Source: Frankiales bacterium (GTDB lineage Bacteria > Actinomycetota > Actinomycetes > Mycobacteriales > SCTD01). Taken from it: a stretch of DNA of 6,327 bases. The stretch lies in the NCBI GenBank assembly GCA_025464915.1, contig JAODNF010000305.1:1-6327 (forward strand). The letters are read 5' to 3'. The stretch's first letter is position 1; each line of letters opens with the position of its first letter. Of this stretch, positions 1 to 6,240 are shown in pieces. A program made the position numbers and the translations under genes. Below the pieces are notes generated by a model, which ran no database searches, was not told the DNA's origin, and saw only the letters and a program-made list of their open reading frames with translations.

Positions 1-15
1 CAGGACGCGACGTGA
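1..15 (+). CDS. 3' tail of an upstream gene (partial)
   Basis: The first four codons of frame 1 (Gln-Asp-Ala-Thr) are followed by TGA at 13-15. This stop overlaps the GTG at 12-14 by the GTGA arrangement typical of translationally coupled genes. Only five codons including the stop are in the window, so nothing can be said about function. The inference rests on the overlap geometry and could be chance. Confidence 0.35.
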   Translation, partial: QDAT

Positions 16-650
16 GGCTGGCGACCGCGCCGGCCCCGCACGCAGGGCACACCGGCCACGTGCTGCTGGCCACCGGCTTCGTCGTCGTCGCGCTCGCTGC
101 CGTCGCTCTCGGCGAGCACGTCACGGCTCGCTGCGCAGCTCGGGATGCCGAGCGCGGTGCGACCCGCAGCCTGCGCCCACGCACCCCGGCAGCACTGCTC
201 GTCGTCACGTCGTGCGGCGCGGCGGCCGGAGCCATCCATCTGGCGGTCACGCCCAGCCACTGGGCCCAGGCTCCGGTCTACGGGGTGTTCTTCCTCGTCG
301 CCGGTGTGACGCAGCTGGTCTGGGCGGCACTGCTCCTCGTCCGGTGCACGCCGGCGCTGCTCGGGCTGAACCTGGCCGCGAACCTGGGCCTCGCGCTGCT
401 CTGGCTGCAGACCCGCACCAGCGGAGTCCCCCTCGGCCCGGCCGCGGGTGTCCGCGACCGCATCGGGCCGGTCGACCTCACCTGCGCGGCCGTCGAGCTG
501 GCCGCCGTCGTGACCGCAGCCCGCATCCTGAGCCGCAGAGCGGCGCGACGACGGGTGCCCGGCACGGTCACCGCTCTCGCGGCGACCGGCCTCGCGTCGA
601 GCGCCGCGGCGAACTGCAGCCGTGTGCCTTCGGGTTTGACGCCGAGGTAG
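12..650 (+). CDS. multi-pass membrane protein of unknown function
   Basis: A 212-residue protein with about five hydrophobic segments, near residues 16-34, 60-79, 89-110, 115-133 and 154-173. The tail is Arg/Ala-rich and probably cytoplasmic. The GTG start at 12 has a short AGGA-type binding site just before it (2-5) and overlaps the stop of the preceding frame, which favours this start over one outside the window. The N-terminus has three histidines with regular spacing (H10, H13, H16). Between helices lie an Ile-His-Leu motif (75-77), a Pro-Ser-His-Trp motif (81-84), and a Gly-Pro-x3-Val-Arg-Asp-Arg-Ile-Gly loop (142-152). From memory, membrane proteins with this spacing (IH...PxHW, FF..G..Q, RT.G.P.GP) recur in actinobacteria without a known role. 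Metal handling is a possible reading of the histidines but is only inference. The last 30 residues lack a recognisable fold. Confidence 0.72.
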   Translation: MRLATAPAPHAGHTGHVLLATGFVVVALAAVALGEHVTARCAARDAERGATRSLRPRTPAALLVVTSCGAAAGAIHLAVTPSHWAQAPVYGVFFLVAGVTQLVWAALLLVRCTPALLGLNLAANLGLALLWLQTRTSGVPLGPAAGVRDRIGPVDLTCAAVELAAVVTAARILSRRAARRRVPGTVTALAATGLASSAAANCSRVPSGLTPR

Positions 651-737
651 TTCCGCGGACGCGGGAGCACGGTGACGGCACCTTCGCCGCCCCGCTACGT
701 GGTGCACAGGCCACCCTCGCTCTCGGGAGAGGGAGCT

Positions 738-1079
738 GTGGTCCGAATGGGTCTACGCGCGCGGCGTGGCCCGGGCGAGACTGCAGGGGTGGTGGGCACC
801 CCAGCCGCCCGCGACCCGGGCGCCGATGATCGCCTCGAGCAGCGCCTGCTCGAGGCCTACAAGCGGTACGACCGCGCCTTCAAGGCCGCTGGGCCGCGGT
901 GCCCGCCCGGCTCCGAGGCCGGCATCGAGCTGGCCAGGGCGCGCATGGACCTGGTGCTGCAGCTTCAGCTGGGCGAAGACCCCATCGACGACCACGTGCT
1001 CCTGCAGCTGACTCGGGATGCGGAGCAGCTCCTGCGCAACACCAAGGCCCTCGAGAGCGACGACCCCGAGTCCTCGTGA
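738..1079 (+). CDS. small all-helical hypothetical protein
   Basis: I do not recognise this gene. Read from GTG 738 it gives 113 residues. A low-complexity N-terminus (1-29) is followed by three predicted helices near 30-51, 59-79 and 83-105, and an acidic tail ending Glu-Ser-Ser. There is one cysteine (C55), no signal peptide and no membrane segment, so it is probably cytoplasmic. It could form a small helical bundle or coiled-coil dimer. The start is uncertain. GTG 738 sits 7 bases after GGGAGA (725-730). ATG 747 sits 11 bases after GGGAG (731-735). GTG 672 also has GGGAG four bases upstream and would give 135 residues. GTG 792 is where codon use becomes typical of the window. It lies 87 bases downstream of the membrane protein and may be co-transcribed with it. 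Confidence 0.6.
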   Translation: MVRMGLRARRGPGETAGVVGTPAARDPGADDRLEQRLLEAYKRYDRAFKAAGPRCPPGSEAGIELARARMDLVLQLQLGEDPIDDHVLLQLTRDAEQLLRNTKALESDDPESS

Positions 1080-1094
1080 AGCCGGGCTCCGGTG

Positions 1095-1114
1095 AAGGAA
1101 GAAATGCCTTCCTT
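1095..1114 (+). terminator. AT-richer hairpin after the small helical gene
   Basis: A perfect 7-bp inverted repeat, AAGGAAG (1095-1101) and CTTCCTT (1108-1114), with a 6-base loop, begins 15 bases after the TGA at 1077-1079. Its position suits a transcription terminator. The stem is only 3 of 7 GC and no T-run follows, so strength is doubtful. It could instead be a regulatory dyad for the next gene. Confidence 0.35.
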
Positions 1115-1202
1115 GTGAGGCGAGTCGTCCCAATCGCCCACGCCGGCACGTAACGGATCCCTACGCTCTGGCTCAGGTCCAGGCACGAGCAACCACATCC
1201 CT

Positions 1203-1212
1203 GAGGGGGAGA
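1203..1212 (+). promoter_or_regulatory. strong ribosome binding site placing the start at ATC 1218
   Basis: The purine tract GAGGGGGAGA contains GGAG ending at 1211, six bases before ATC 1218. That is ideal spacing for initiation at 1218. No ATG, GTG or TTG is in frame between here and the signal-peptide codons. The next usable GTG, at 1266, has no binding site. This site therefore decides the start of the following gene. Confidence 0.6.
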
Positions 1213-1217
1213 TCTCC

Positions 1218-1841
1218 ATCAAGCGCACTCTCACCACGCTTTCCTGCGGCATCGTCATCGGCGCCGTGACCCTCGGGGGCGTGTCCTTCGCCGCCACGGG
1301 CGGGACGTTCCTGCTCGGCCGCACGAACGCCGCCAGCACGCAGACGGCGCTGACCAACAGCGGCGCGGGCCCGGTCCTCGCGCTGTCGACGAAGTCCGGC
1401 CAGGTGCCGCTGGCGGTCTCCGCCGCCGCGGGCAAGGCCACCAACCTGAACTCCGACAAGGTCGACGGCATCGACGGCTCCCAGCTCGCGCTGGCCCTCG
1501 GCCAGACCGGTCAGGTCACCGGCACCACAACGCTCGTCGACGCCGATGGCGACGGCGTCAACGACGGGTTCCTCGCCGTCGCGACCTGCCCGGCCGGCAC
1601 CAAGGTCACCGGCGGTGGCTACACGACCTTCGGCTACCAGCCGTTCGAGTCCGACCGCGCCGACAACGGCTGGGAGGTGCTCGTCGTGGCGACTGCTGCT
1701 GACGAGCCCGCGAGCGACGTCGCGGTCTTCGCCGAGTGCTACAACCCGCGTGGCGCCGTCCCGGCGCCGGCGGCCGCGCTGCACGCCGACCGGCACCGTG
1801 CGCTGACGGCGCAGGAGACGAAGCGCTTCGTCAGCCACTGA
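1218..1841 (+). CDS. exported protein with CPAG/GGG module and calcium-loop-like motif
   Basis: Read from ATC 1218 the product is 207 residues. It begins Lys-Arg-Thr, then a hydrophobic stretch (8-25) with a Ser-Phe-Ala cleavage-like site near residue 25: a standard Sec signal peptide. If translation began at GTG 1266 (191 residues), the basic residues and half the hydrophobic core would be lost. The mature part contains the motif NLNSDKVDGIDGSQLA (76-91), a type often seen in tail-fibre-like and actinobacterial surface proteins. It also has a DADGDGVND stretch (108-116) matching the DxDxDGxxD calcium-binding loop. The C-terminal module has Cys124-Pro-Ala-Gly, Gly-Gly-Gly (132-134), Trp152 and Cys174, so one disulfide is plausible. 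The role is unknown; a cell-surface or extracellular structural or binding protein is the best inference. It converges on the UbiB-like gene 40 bases downstream. Confidence 0.8.
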   Translation: MKRTLTTLSCGIVIGAVTLGGVSFAATGGTFLLGRTNAASTQTALTNSGAGPVLALSTKSGQVPLAVSAAAGKATNLNSDKVDGIDGSQLALALGQTGQVTGTTTLVDADGDGVNDGFLAVATCPAGTKVTGGGYTTFGYQPFESDRADNGWEVLVVATAADEPASDVAVFAECYNPRGAVPAPAAALHADRHRALTAQETKRFVSH

Positions 1842-1864
1842 CCTCGTCGGGGGGCCCGGCGCGG

Positions 1865-1880
1865 CAGCCGCTCGCGGCTG
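1865..1880. terminator. hairpin between convergent genes
   Basis: CAGCCGC (1865-1871) and GCGGCTG (1874-1880) form a perfect dyad, in practice a 6-bp stem with a CTCG tetraloop. It fills the 40-base gap between the stop of the exported protein (1841) and the stop of the UbiB-like gene (1882). It could serve both transcripts. There is no T-run on either side, as is common for actinobacterial hairpins, so it may act only weakly. Confidence 0.42.
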
Positions 1881-1881
1881 A

Positions 1882-3558
<1,677 letters not shown>

Positions 3559-3618
3559 GCTCGGGTTGTCCCCCCAAGATCAGCAAGGCAACCGCAGGGC
3601 CTCGTCGACGTCACCGCC

Positions 3619-4092
3619 TCAGGACAGGACGAAGATGGGATCCGGACCGTTGAGGTTCGGGTCGGGAAGCCCCACCGAAGCGCAGTCCACTGCGGTGGCG
3701 GTGTGGCTGACGATGTCGAGCACGCTGCCGGAAGCGCAGGTGACGGGGCCTGGGGCGATGCCCGTGACCCGTGAGGTCGACGTCGTCGTCGTGCGGGGAC
3801 CCGTCGTGGTCGACGTCGTGTCCGTGACCCGCGCGAGCTGGATGTAGGCGGCAGTGGCGGTGGGTGAGGTCACCGGGCCGTCCAGGAACTGGAGAGCGCT
3901 CTGCGGGTCCGCGCTCGTGGTCACGGTGCAGGCACGGGAGGTGCCTACTGCTGCGTAGGTGCCGCCTTGGGCGGCACATCGAGCCGGATTCACGACCTCC
4001 TGGCCGGCGTTCGCGGGCACGGCGAACGCCACACCGAGAGCTGTCATCGCGGCCGCGCCACCGAGAACGCGGAGAGAACCGGGAGTGCGCAT
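3619..4092 (-). CDS. small exported Thr-rich protein with four cysteines
   Basis: The product has 157 residues. It has a classical signal peptide: basic start (R2, R8), hydrophobic core (about 10-25) and cleavage motif Ala-Asn-Ala ending at A29. The mature protein carries exactly four cysteines (C39, C55, C119, C137), suggesting two disulfides. Between the cysteine pairs lies a Thr/Ser-rich stretch (90-110) that could be an O-glycosylated linker. Several Pro-Asp and Pro-Gly turns occur near the C-terminus. I recognise no domain or catalytic motif, so function is unknown; an extracellular or wall-associated role is inferred only from export. The ATG start is well supported by AAAGG (4104-4100) seven bases upstream. 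The 60-base gap to the UbiB-like gene contains no clear terminator, so the two may share a transcript. Confidence 0.75.
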   Translation of the reverse strand: MRTPGSLRVLGGAAAMTALGVAFAVPANAGQEVVNPARCAAQGGTYAAVGTSRACTVTTSADPQSALQFLDGPVTSPTATAAYIQLARVTDTTSTTTGPRTTTTSTSRVTGIAPGPVTCASGSVLDIVSHTATAVDCASVGLPDPNLNGPDPIFVLS

Positions 4093-4249
4093 GGGGAGAC
4101 CTTTCTCGAGACCATCAGACCGTCGGGACGCTACGCCGCGCCGCGCACCGCGTAGGCCGTTTCCGGAAGGTCAGGGACTCGCGCATCACTTCCGAGGGAA
4201 CATCTCAGGAGGTAGCACCCATCTCTGCCCGAGGCTGTCGATCGATCGG

Positions 4250-4277
4250 CTGCTCAGCGCGGCGATCGGGCGAGCAG
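4250..4277 (-). repeat. inverted repeat downstream of the metalloprotease
   Basis: CTGCTC (4250-4255) and GAGCAG (4272-4277) are a perfect 6-bp inverted repeat with a 16-base loop containing GGCGATCGGG. It lies about 80 bases past the protease stop, in the 265-base gap between the protease and four-cysteine genes, and could be a weak terminator. The gap also holds several CGATCG/GATCGG copies, including CGATCCCGATCG (4341-4352). I see no gene of convincing length in it. Confidence 0.25.
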
Positions 4278-4357
4278 AGGATCGGCGGTGTCGACCAGCG
4301 GCGGATCAGCGCACCGTCTCGACGAAGTCCGACGTGGTTCCGATCCCGATCGACGCC

Positions 4358-5143
4358 TCAGAACTTGTAGAGCGCCGCGATCGCGGCCATCTTCGCCTTG
4401 CTCGGCGGCGGGCCCATCTCGCTGCGGAAGTCGCCGGGTCCCGCGAGCCAGTAGGCGAAGACCTCGGCCCAGTCGCCGGCCGGGGTCCGGTAGTCCGTGC
4501 AGCCGTAGCAGCCGTACCACGGCGTCGTGGGGCTGATGCCGCGCAGCGAGAGGTACAGGGCGTGCTTGGCATCGTTGCCGTGCGTGAAGTCGAGGACGTG
4601 CCCGAGCTCGTGGCCGATGGTGTGCGCCAGGACGACGTCGGTCTCTCGCGTCCGGACCCAGATCGTCACCGTCTTGGTCGTACCGTCGGTGTAGCCGAGG
4701 TAGCCCTTGCGCTCGGGCTTGAAGACGACCTTGTACCCGAGCCGCTGCCAGTTGTAGTGCAGGGAAGCCAGCACCCGCTGTCCGCGCTGGTTCGGGGTCT
4801 CGGCGGCCAGCTTGTGCACCACCGGCTTCGGCTTCGCCGCCAGTGCCGCCGGCTTCGCCTTCACGACCGGCCGAGGCCGTGTGACGTGGGCGACGGCGAC
4901 GTGCGTCGGCTTCGCCGCGGGCTTGCTGCGCACGATCGCCGGCTTCACCGGGGGCGCCTTGCGCGGCACGGCGACGACAGCCGCCGGGCCCGGCGCGGGT
5001 GGGTCGGCGGCGGTCGTGGCGGGCAGCGCGGGAGCTGCCGCGACCTTCGTCGTCGTCGGGGAGTGCCGCAGTGATGCCGCGCCCAGACCCGCCGCGAGGC
5101 CGACGACGACGAGACCAGCGACGACGAGCCTGCGAGCGGACAT
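4358..5143 (-). CDS. membrane-anchored HELGH zinc metalloprotease
   Basis: From ATG 5143 the protein has 261 residues in three parts. An N-terminal hydrophobic helix (about 6-25) after Ser-Ala-Arg-Arg is a signal anchor or signal peptide. Residues 29-112 form a long Pro/Ala/Lys/Val linker that looks extended and could cross the cell wall. Residues 115-261 form a compact domain. In the domain, HTIGHELGHVLDF (174-186) carries the zinc site H178-E-L-G-H182 with catalytic E179, and GDWAEVFAYW (223-232) supplies E227 as the likely third ligand, as in gluzincin-type enzymes. A Cys-Tyr-Gly-Cys pair (212-215) may form a disulfide or bind metal. The protein ends close after the domain. It is inferred to act outside the membrane on cell-envelope or surface proteins; the substrate is unknown and I cannot assign a MEROPS family. 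An upstream TTG (5152) is possible but lacks a binding site; ATG is preferred although its own binding site is also weak. Confidence 0.87.
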   Translation of the reverse strand: MSARRLVVAGLVVVGLAAGLGAASLRHSPTTTKVAAAPALPATTAADPPAPGPAAVVAVPRKAPPVKPAIVRSKPAAKPTHVAVAHVTRPRPVVKAKPAALAAKPKPVVHKLAAETPNQRGQRVLASLHYNWQRLGYKVVFKPERKGYLGYTDGTTKTVTIWVRTRETDVVLAHTIGHELGHVLDFTHGNDAKHALYLSLRGISPTTPWYGCYGCTDYRTPAGDWAEVFAYWLAGPGDFRSEMGPPPSKAKMAAIAALYKF

Positions 5144-5150
5144 ACCGCCC

Positions 5151-5156
5151 AATATC
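5151..5156 (-). promoter_or_regulatory. possible -10 element of a leaderless metalloprotease transcript
   Basis: On the minus strand GATATT ends eight bases before the ATG at 5143, in an otherwise GC-rich stretch. It matches four of six positions of the TATAAT box. A transcript starting the usual 6-8 bases downstream would begin at or next to the ATG, which would explain the weak binding site. A -35 element is poor: TCAAGA, 17 bases further upstream, matches three of six positions. Confidence 0.3.
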
Positions 5157-5189
5157 GGTCGATTCGGAAGCGGTCTTGAGCCGACGCTC

Positions 5190-5205
5190 CTGTCCGTTCG
5201 GACAG
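5190..5205. repeat. perfect dyad CTGTCCG-TT-CGGACAG
   Basis: Two 7-base arms (5190-5196 and 5199-5205) are exact reverse complements around TT. The dyad lies 46 bases upstream of the metalloprotease ATG and 51 bases downstream of the hemerythrin stop. It could be an operator for the protease gene or a second terminator hairpin for the hemerythrin gene. No T-run follows on the minus strand, which slightly favours a protein-binding site. It does not match the actinobacterial LexA box. Confidence 0.42.
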
Positions 5206-5220
5206 CTCCGGTTCAGCTCT

Positions 5221-5254
5221 CTCCGCCGTCGAGGGCCCCTCGGGCCGGGCGGAG
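5221..5254 (-). terminator. compound hairpin terminator after the hemerythrin gene
   Basis: The outer arms CTCCGCC (5221-5227) and GGCGGAG (5248-5254) pair over 7 bp. Inside them CGAGG (5230-5234) and CCTCG (5238-5242) form a second stem with a 3-base loop. The structure begins two bases after the hemerythrin TGA (5257-5259, read on the minus strand). Stability and position point to transcription termination. The U-tract is absent, as is common in high-GC actinobacteria. Confidence 0.6.
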
Positions 5255-5256
5255 CG

Positions 5257-5745
5257 TCAGGTGGAGTGCTCCTCGACGTACTCCTCGGGCTCCTTGTCGC
5301 TGAGGTCCAGCCGCCGGGTCTTGGCCACCTCGAAGGCTCGGCCGATCTCGTCGCGCACCGTGAGGTCGGCGTGGGCGCGGAAGTGCGGCAGCACCTCGTC
5401 CTCCTCCTCGCCCTTGTGCTCGGTGTTGGCCGCCCGGGCGGCGCCGACGGCCTCCCACCAGTCGTCGCTGCCGACCTCGCACTGCGAGGCGCGGCCGACC
5501 GCGTCGCGGATGTCGTTGTGGTCGCCGATCGCGTCCTTGGTCTCGCTGGCGTCCGGGTCCGACAGGGCGAGGACGGCGGGGTAGAGCACCTTCTCCTCGG
5601 CGGCGGCGTGCACCTCGAGGAAGTCCGCGAGCTCCGACCAGACGGCAGCCAGTGAGGAGCGGTCCTCGCGGTCGATGCCGTCGAGGATCGCGAACAGGCG
5701 CCGCTGGCGGTGGTGGTCCTCGAGCACGAGGTCGGTGATGTCCAT
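5257..5745 (-). CDS. hemerythrin HHE-domain protein
   Basis: A 162-residue soluble protein that begins MDITDLVLEDHHRQ and has the four-helix di-iron ligand set of hemerythrin domains in order: H11 or H12, H46 with E50 (HxxxE), H76 in DHNDIR, and H110 with E114 (HxxxE). Hemerythrin domains bind a non-haem di-iron centre and can carry or sense oxygen, bind NO, or store iron. Which applies here cannot be told. The C-terminal third is highly charged (EEEDE and DKEPEEYVEEH regions). ATG 5745 is chosen because it starts just before the first ligand helix. No clear binding site precedes it; an 8-bp palindrome GTGATCAC (5749-5756) lies there instead, so the message may be leaderless or operator-controlled. 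It is transcribed divergently from the Rieske gene, and a compound hairpin follows its stop. Confidence 0.93.
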   Translation of the reverse strand: MDITDLVLEDHHRQRRLFAILDGIDREDRSSLAAVWSELADFLEVHAAAEEKVLYPAVLALSDPDASETKDAIGDHNDIRDAVGRASQCEVGSDDWWEAVGAARAANTEHKGEEEDEVLPHFRAHADLTVRDEIGRAFEVAKTRRLDLSDKEPEEYVEEHST

Positions 5746-5842
5746 GCGGTGATCACTACCCCGATCGCCATGCGCAACCACGACCGACCAGGGCCCCGCA
5801 GCGGTGCTGCTCCTCACAACCGCGGCGAGTGCGATGGCCCGC

Positions 5843-5864
5843 GCCAGGGTGGGTAGCCCCTGGC
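5843..5864. repeat. GC-rich hairpin abutting the Rieske start
   Basis: GCCAGGG (5843-5849) and CCCTGGC (5858-5864) are a perfect 7-bp inverted repeat with an 8-base loop. The right arm ends two bases before ATG 5867, and the only Shine-Dalgarno-like bases (AGGGTGGG, 5846-5853) lie in the left arm and loop. If transcribed it would hide the ribosome-loading region. As DNA it could be an operator between the divergent genes. Confidence 0.38.
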
Positions 5865-5866
5865 AC

Positions 5867-6231
5867 ATGGCTGAGTCCCCTGCACCCGAGCTCGACCGCG
5901 ACGACGTTCCCCCTGGCACCGTGCACCGCGCCGGTCGCTGGACCGTCGCCAACCGCGACGGCGACCTGCGCGCCGTGTCCTCGCGCTGCCGGCACCAGCT
6001 CGCCGACCTGTCGAAGGGGTCGCTCGACGCCACGGGTTGCCTGGTCTGCCCCTGGCACGGGTCGCGCTACGACCTCGAGACGGCGCGATGGTCGAGGGGC
6101 CGCACGGCTTCCTCTGGTACGTCGGCCGTACGCCCGGCTACTCCCAGCTGGTCCAGGCGTACGCCAACGTGCTGCGCCTCCGGACGGCGACCGTCGTGCG
6201 GATCGGAAGGATCCTGCGGGTCGAGTCGTAG
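5867..6231 (+). CDS. Rieske [2Fe-2S] ferredoxin-like protein, reading frame broken near 6082
   Basis: From ATG 5867 the frame gives 72 residues with a full Rieske site: C41-R-H43, 17 residues, then C61-P-W-H64-G-S, followed by RYDLET. C41 and C61 bind one iron, H43 and H64 the other; such proteins carry electrons to oxygenases or other redox partners. After Thr72 this frame turns into Arg/Ser-rich nonsense that stays open to the window edge. The +2 frame (equivalently -1) continues the expected family tail, GAMVEGPHGF then a Leu-Val-Gln...Val-Leu-Arg-Leu segment and ILRVES, ending at TAG 6229-6231. Adding one G to the GG at 6082-6083 gives Glu-Thr-Gly-Ala-Met-Val and a 121-residue protein of normal length. 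So it is a recent pseudogene, a sequencing error or a slippery site. ATG 5834 is an alternative in-frame start. Confidence 0.8.
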
Positions 6232-6240
6232 CAGGGACGG

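Noticed and set aside
212..829. Plus-strand open frame of 205 codons overlapping the first membrane protein and the small helical gene
   Set aside because: Its Arg/Gly/Pro-rich translation is a frame shadow. The competing frames have hydrophobic helices and typical codon use.
3770..3835. GTCGTC/GACGTC-rich stretch resembling a tandem repeat
   Set aside because: It is explained by the codons of the Thr/Ser/Val-rich segment of the four-cysteine protein and has no fixed repeat unit.
4115..4186. Minus-strand 23-codon Arg-rich open frame just upstream of the four-cysteine protein, a possible leader peptide
   Set aside because: Its GGAAG sequence is only two bases from the ATG, the peptide has no attenuation-type residue run, and no alternative hairpins are evident.
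4238..4352. Cluster of CGATCG and GATCGG words
   Set aside because: Copies are irregularly spaced and not part of a longer repeat. Such palindromes are common by chance in GC-rich DNA, and I see no origin or attachment-site structure.
4207..4370. AGGAGG on the plus strand at 4207-4212 followed by an open frame to 4370
   Set aside because: No usable start codon follows at proper spacing. The frame is Arg/Ser-rich and overlaps the 3' end of the protease gene in antisense.
3959..5074. Plus-strand open frame of 371 codons opposite the metalloprotease
   Set aside because: It is antisense to the HELGH domain and linker. The product is Arg-rich with no recognisable motif.
4254..5777. Minus-strand open frame of 507 codons across the protease and hemerythrin genes
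   Set aside because: It overlaps two well-supported genes in another frame on the same strand and reads as Arg/Ser/Thr-rich low-complexity sequence.
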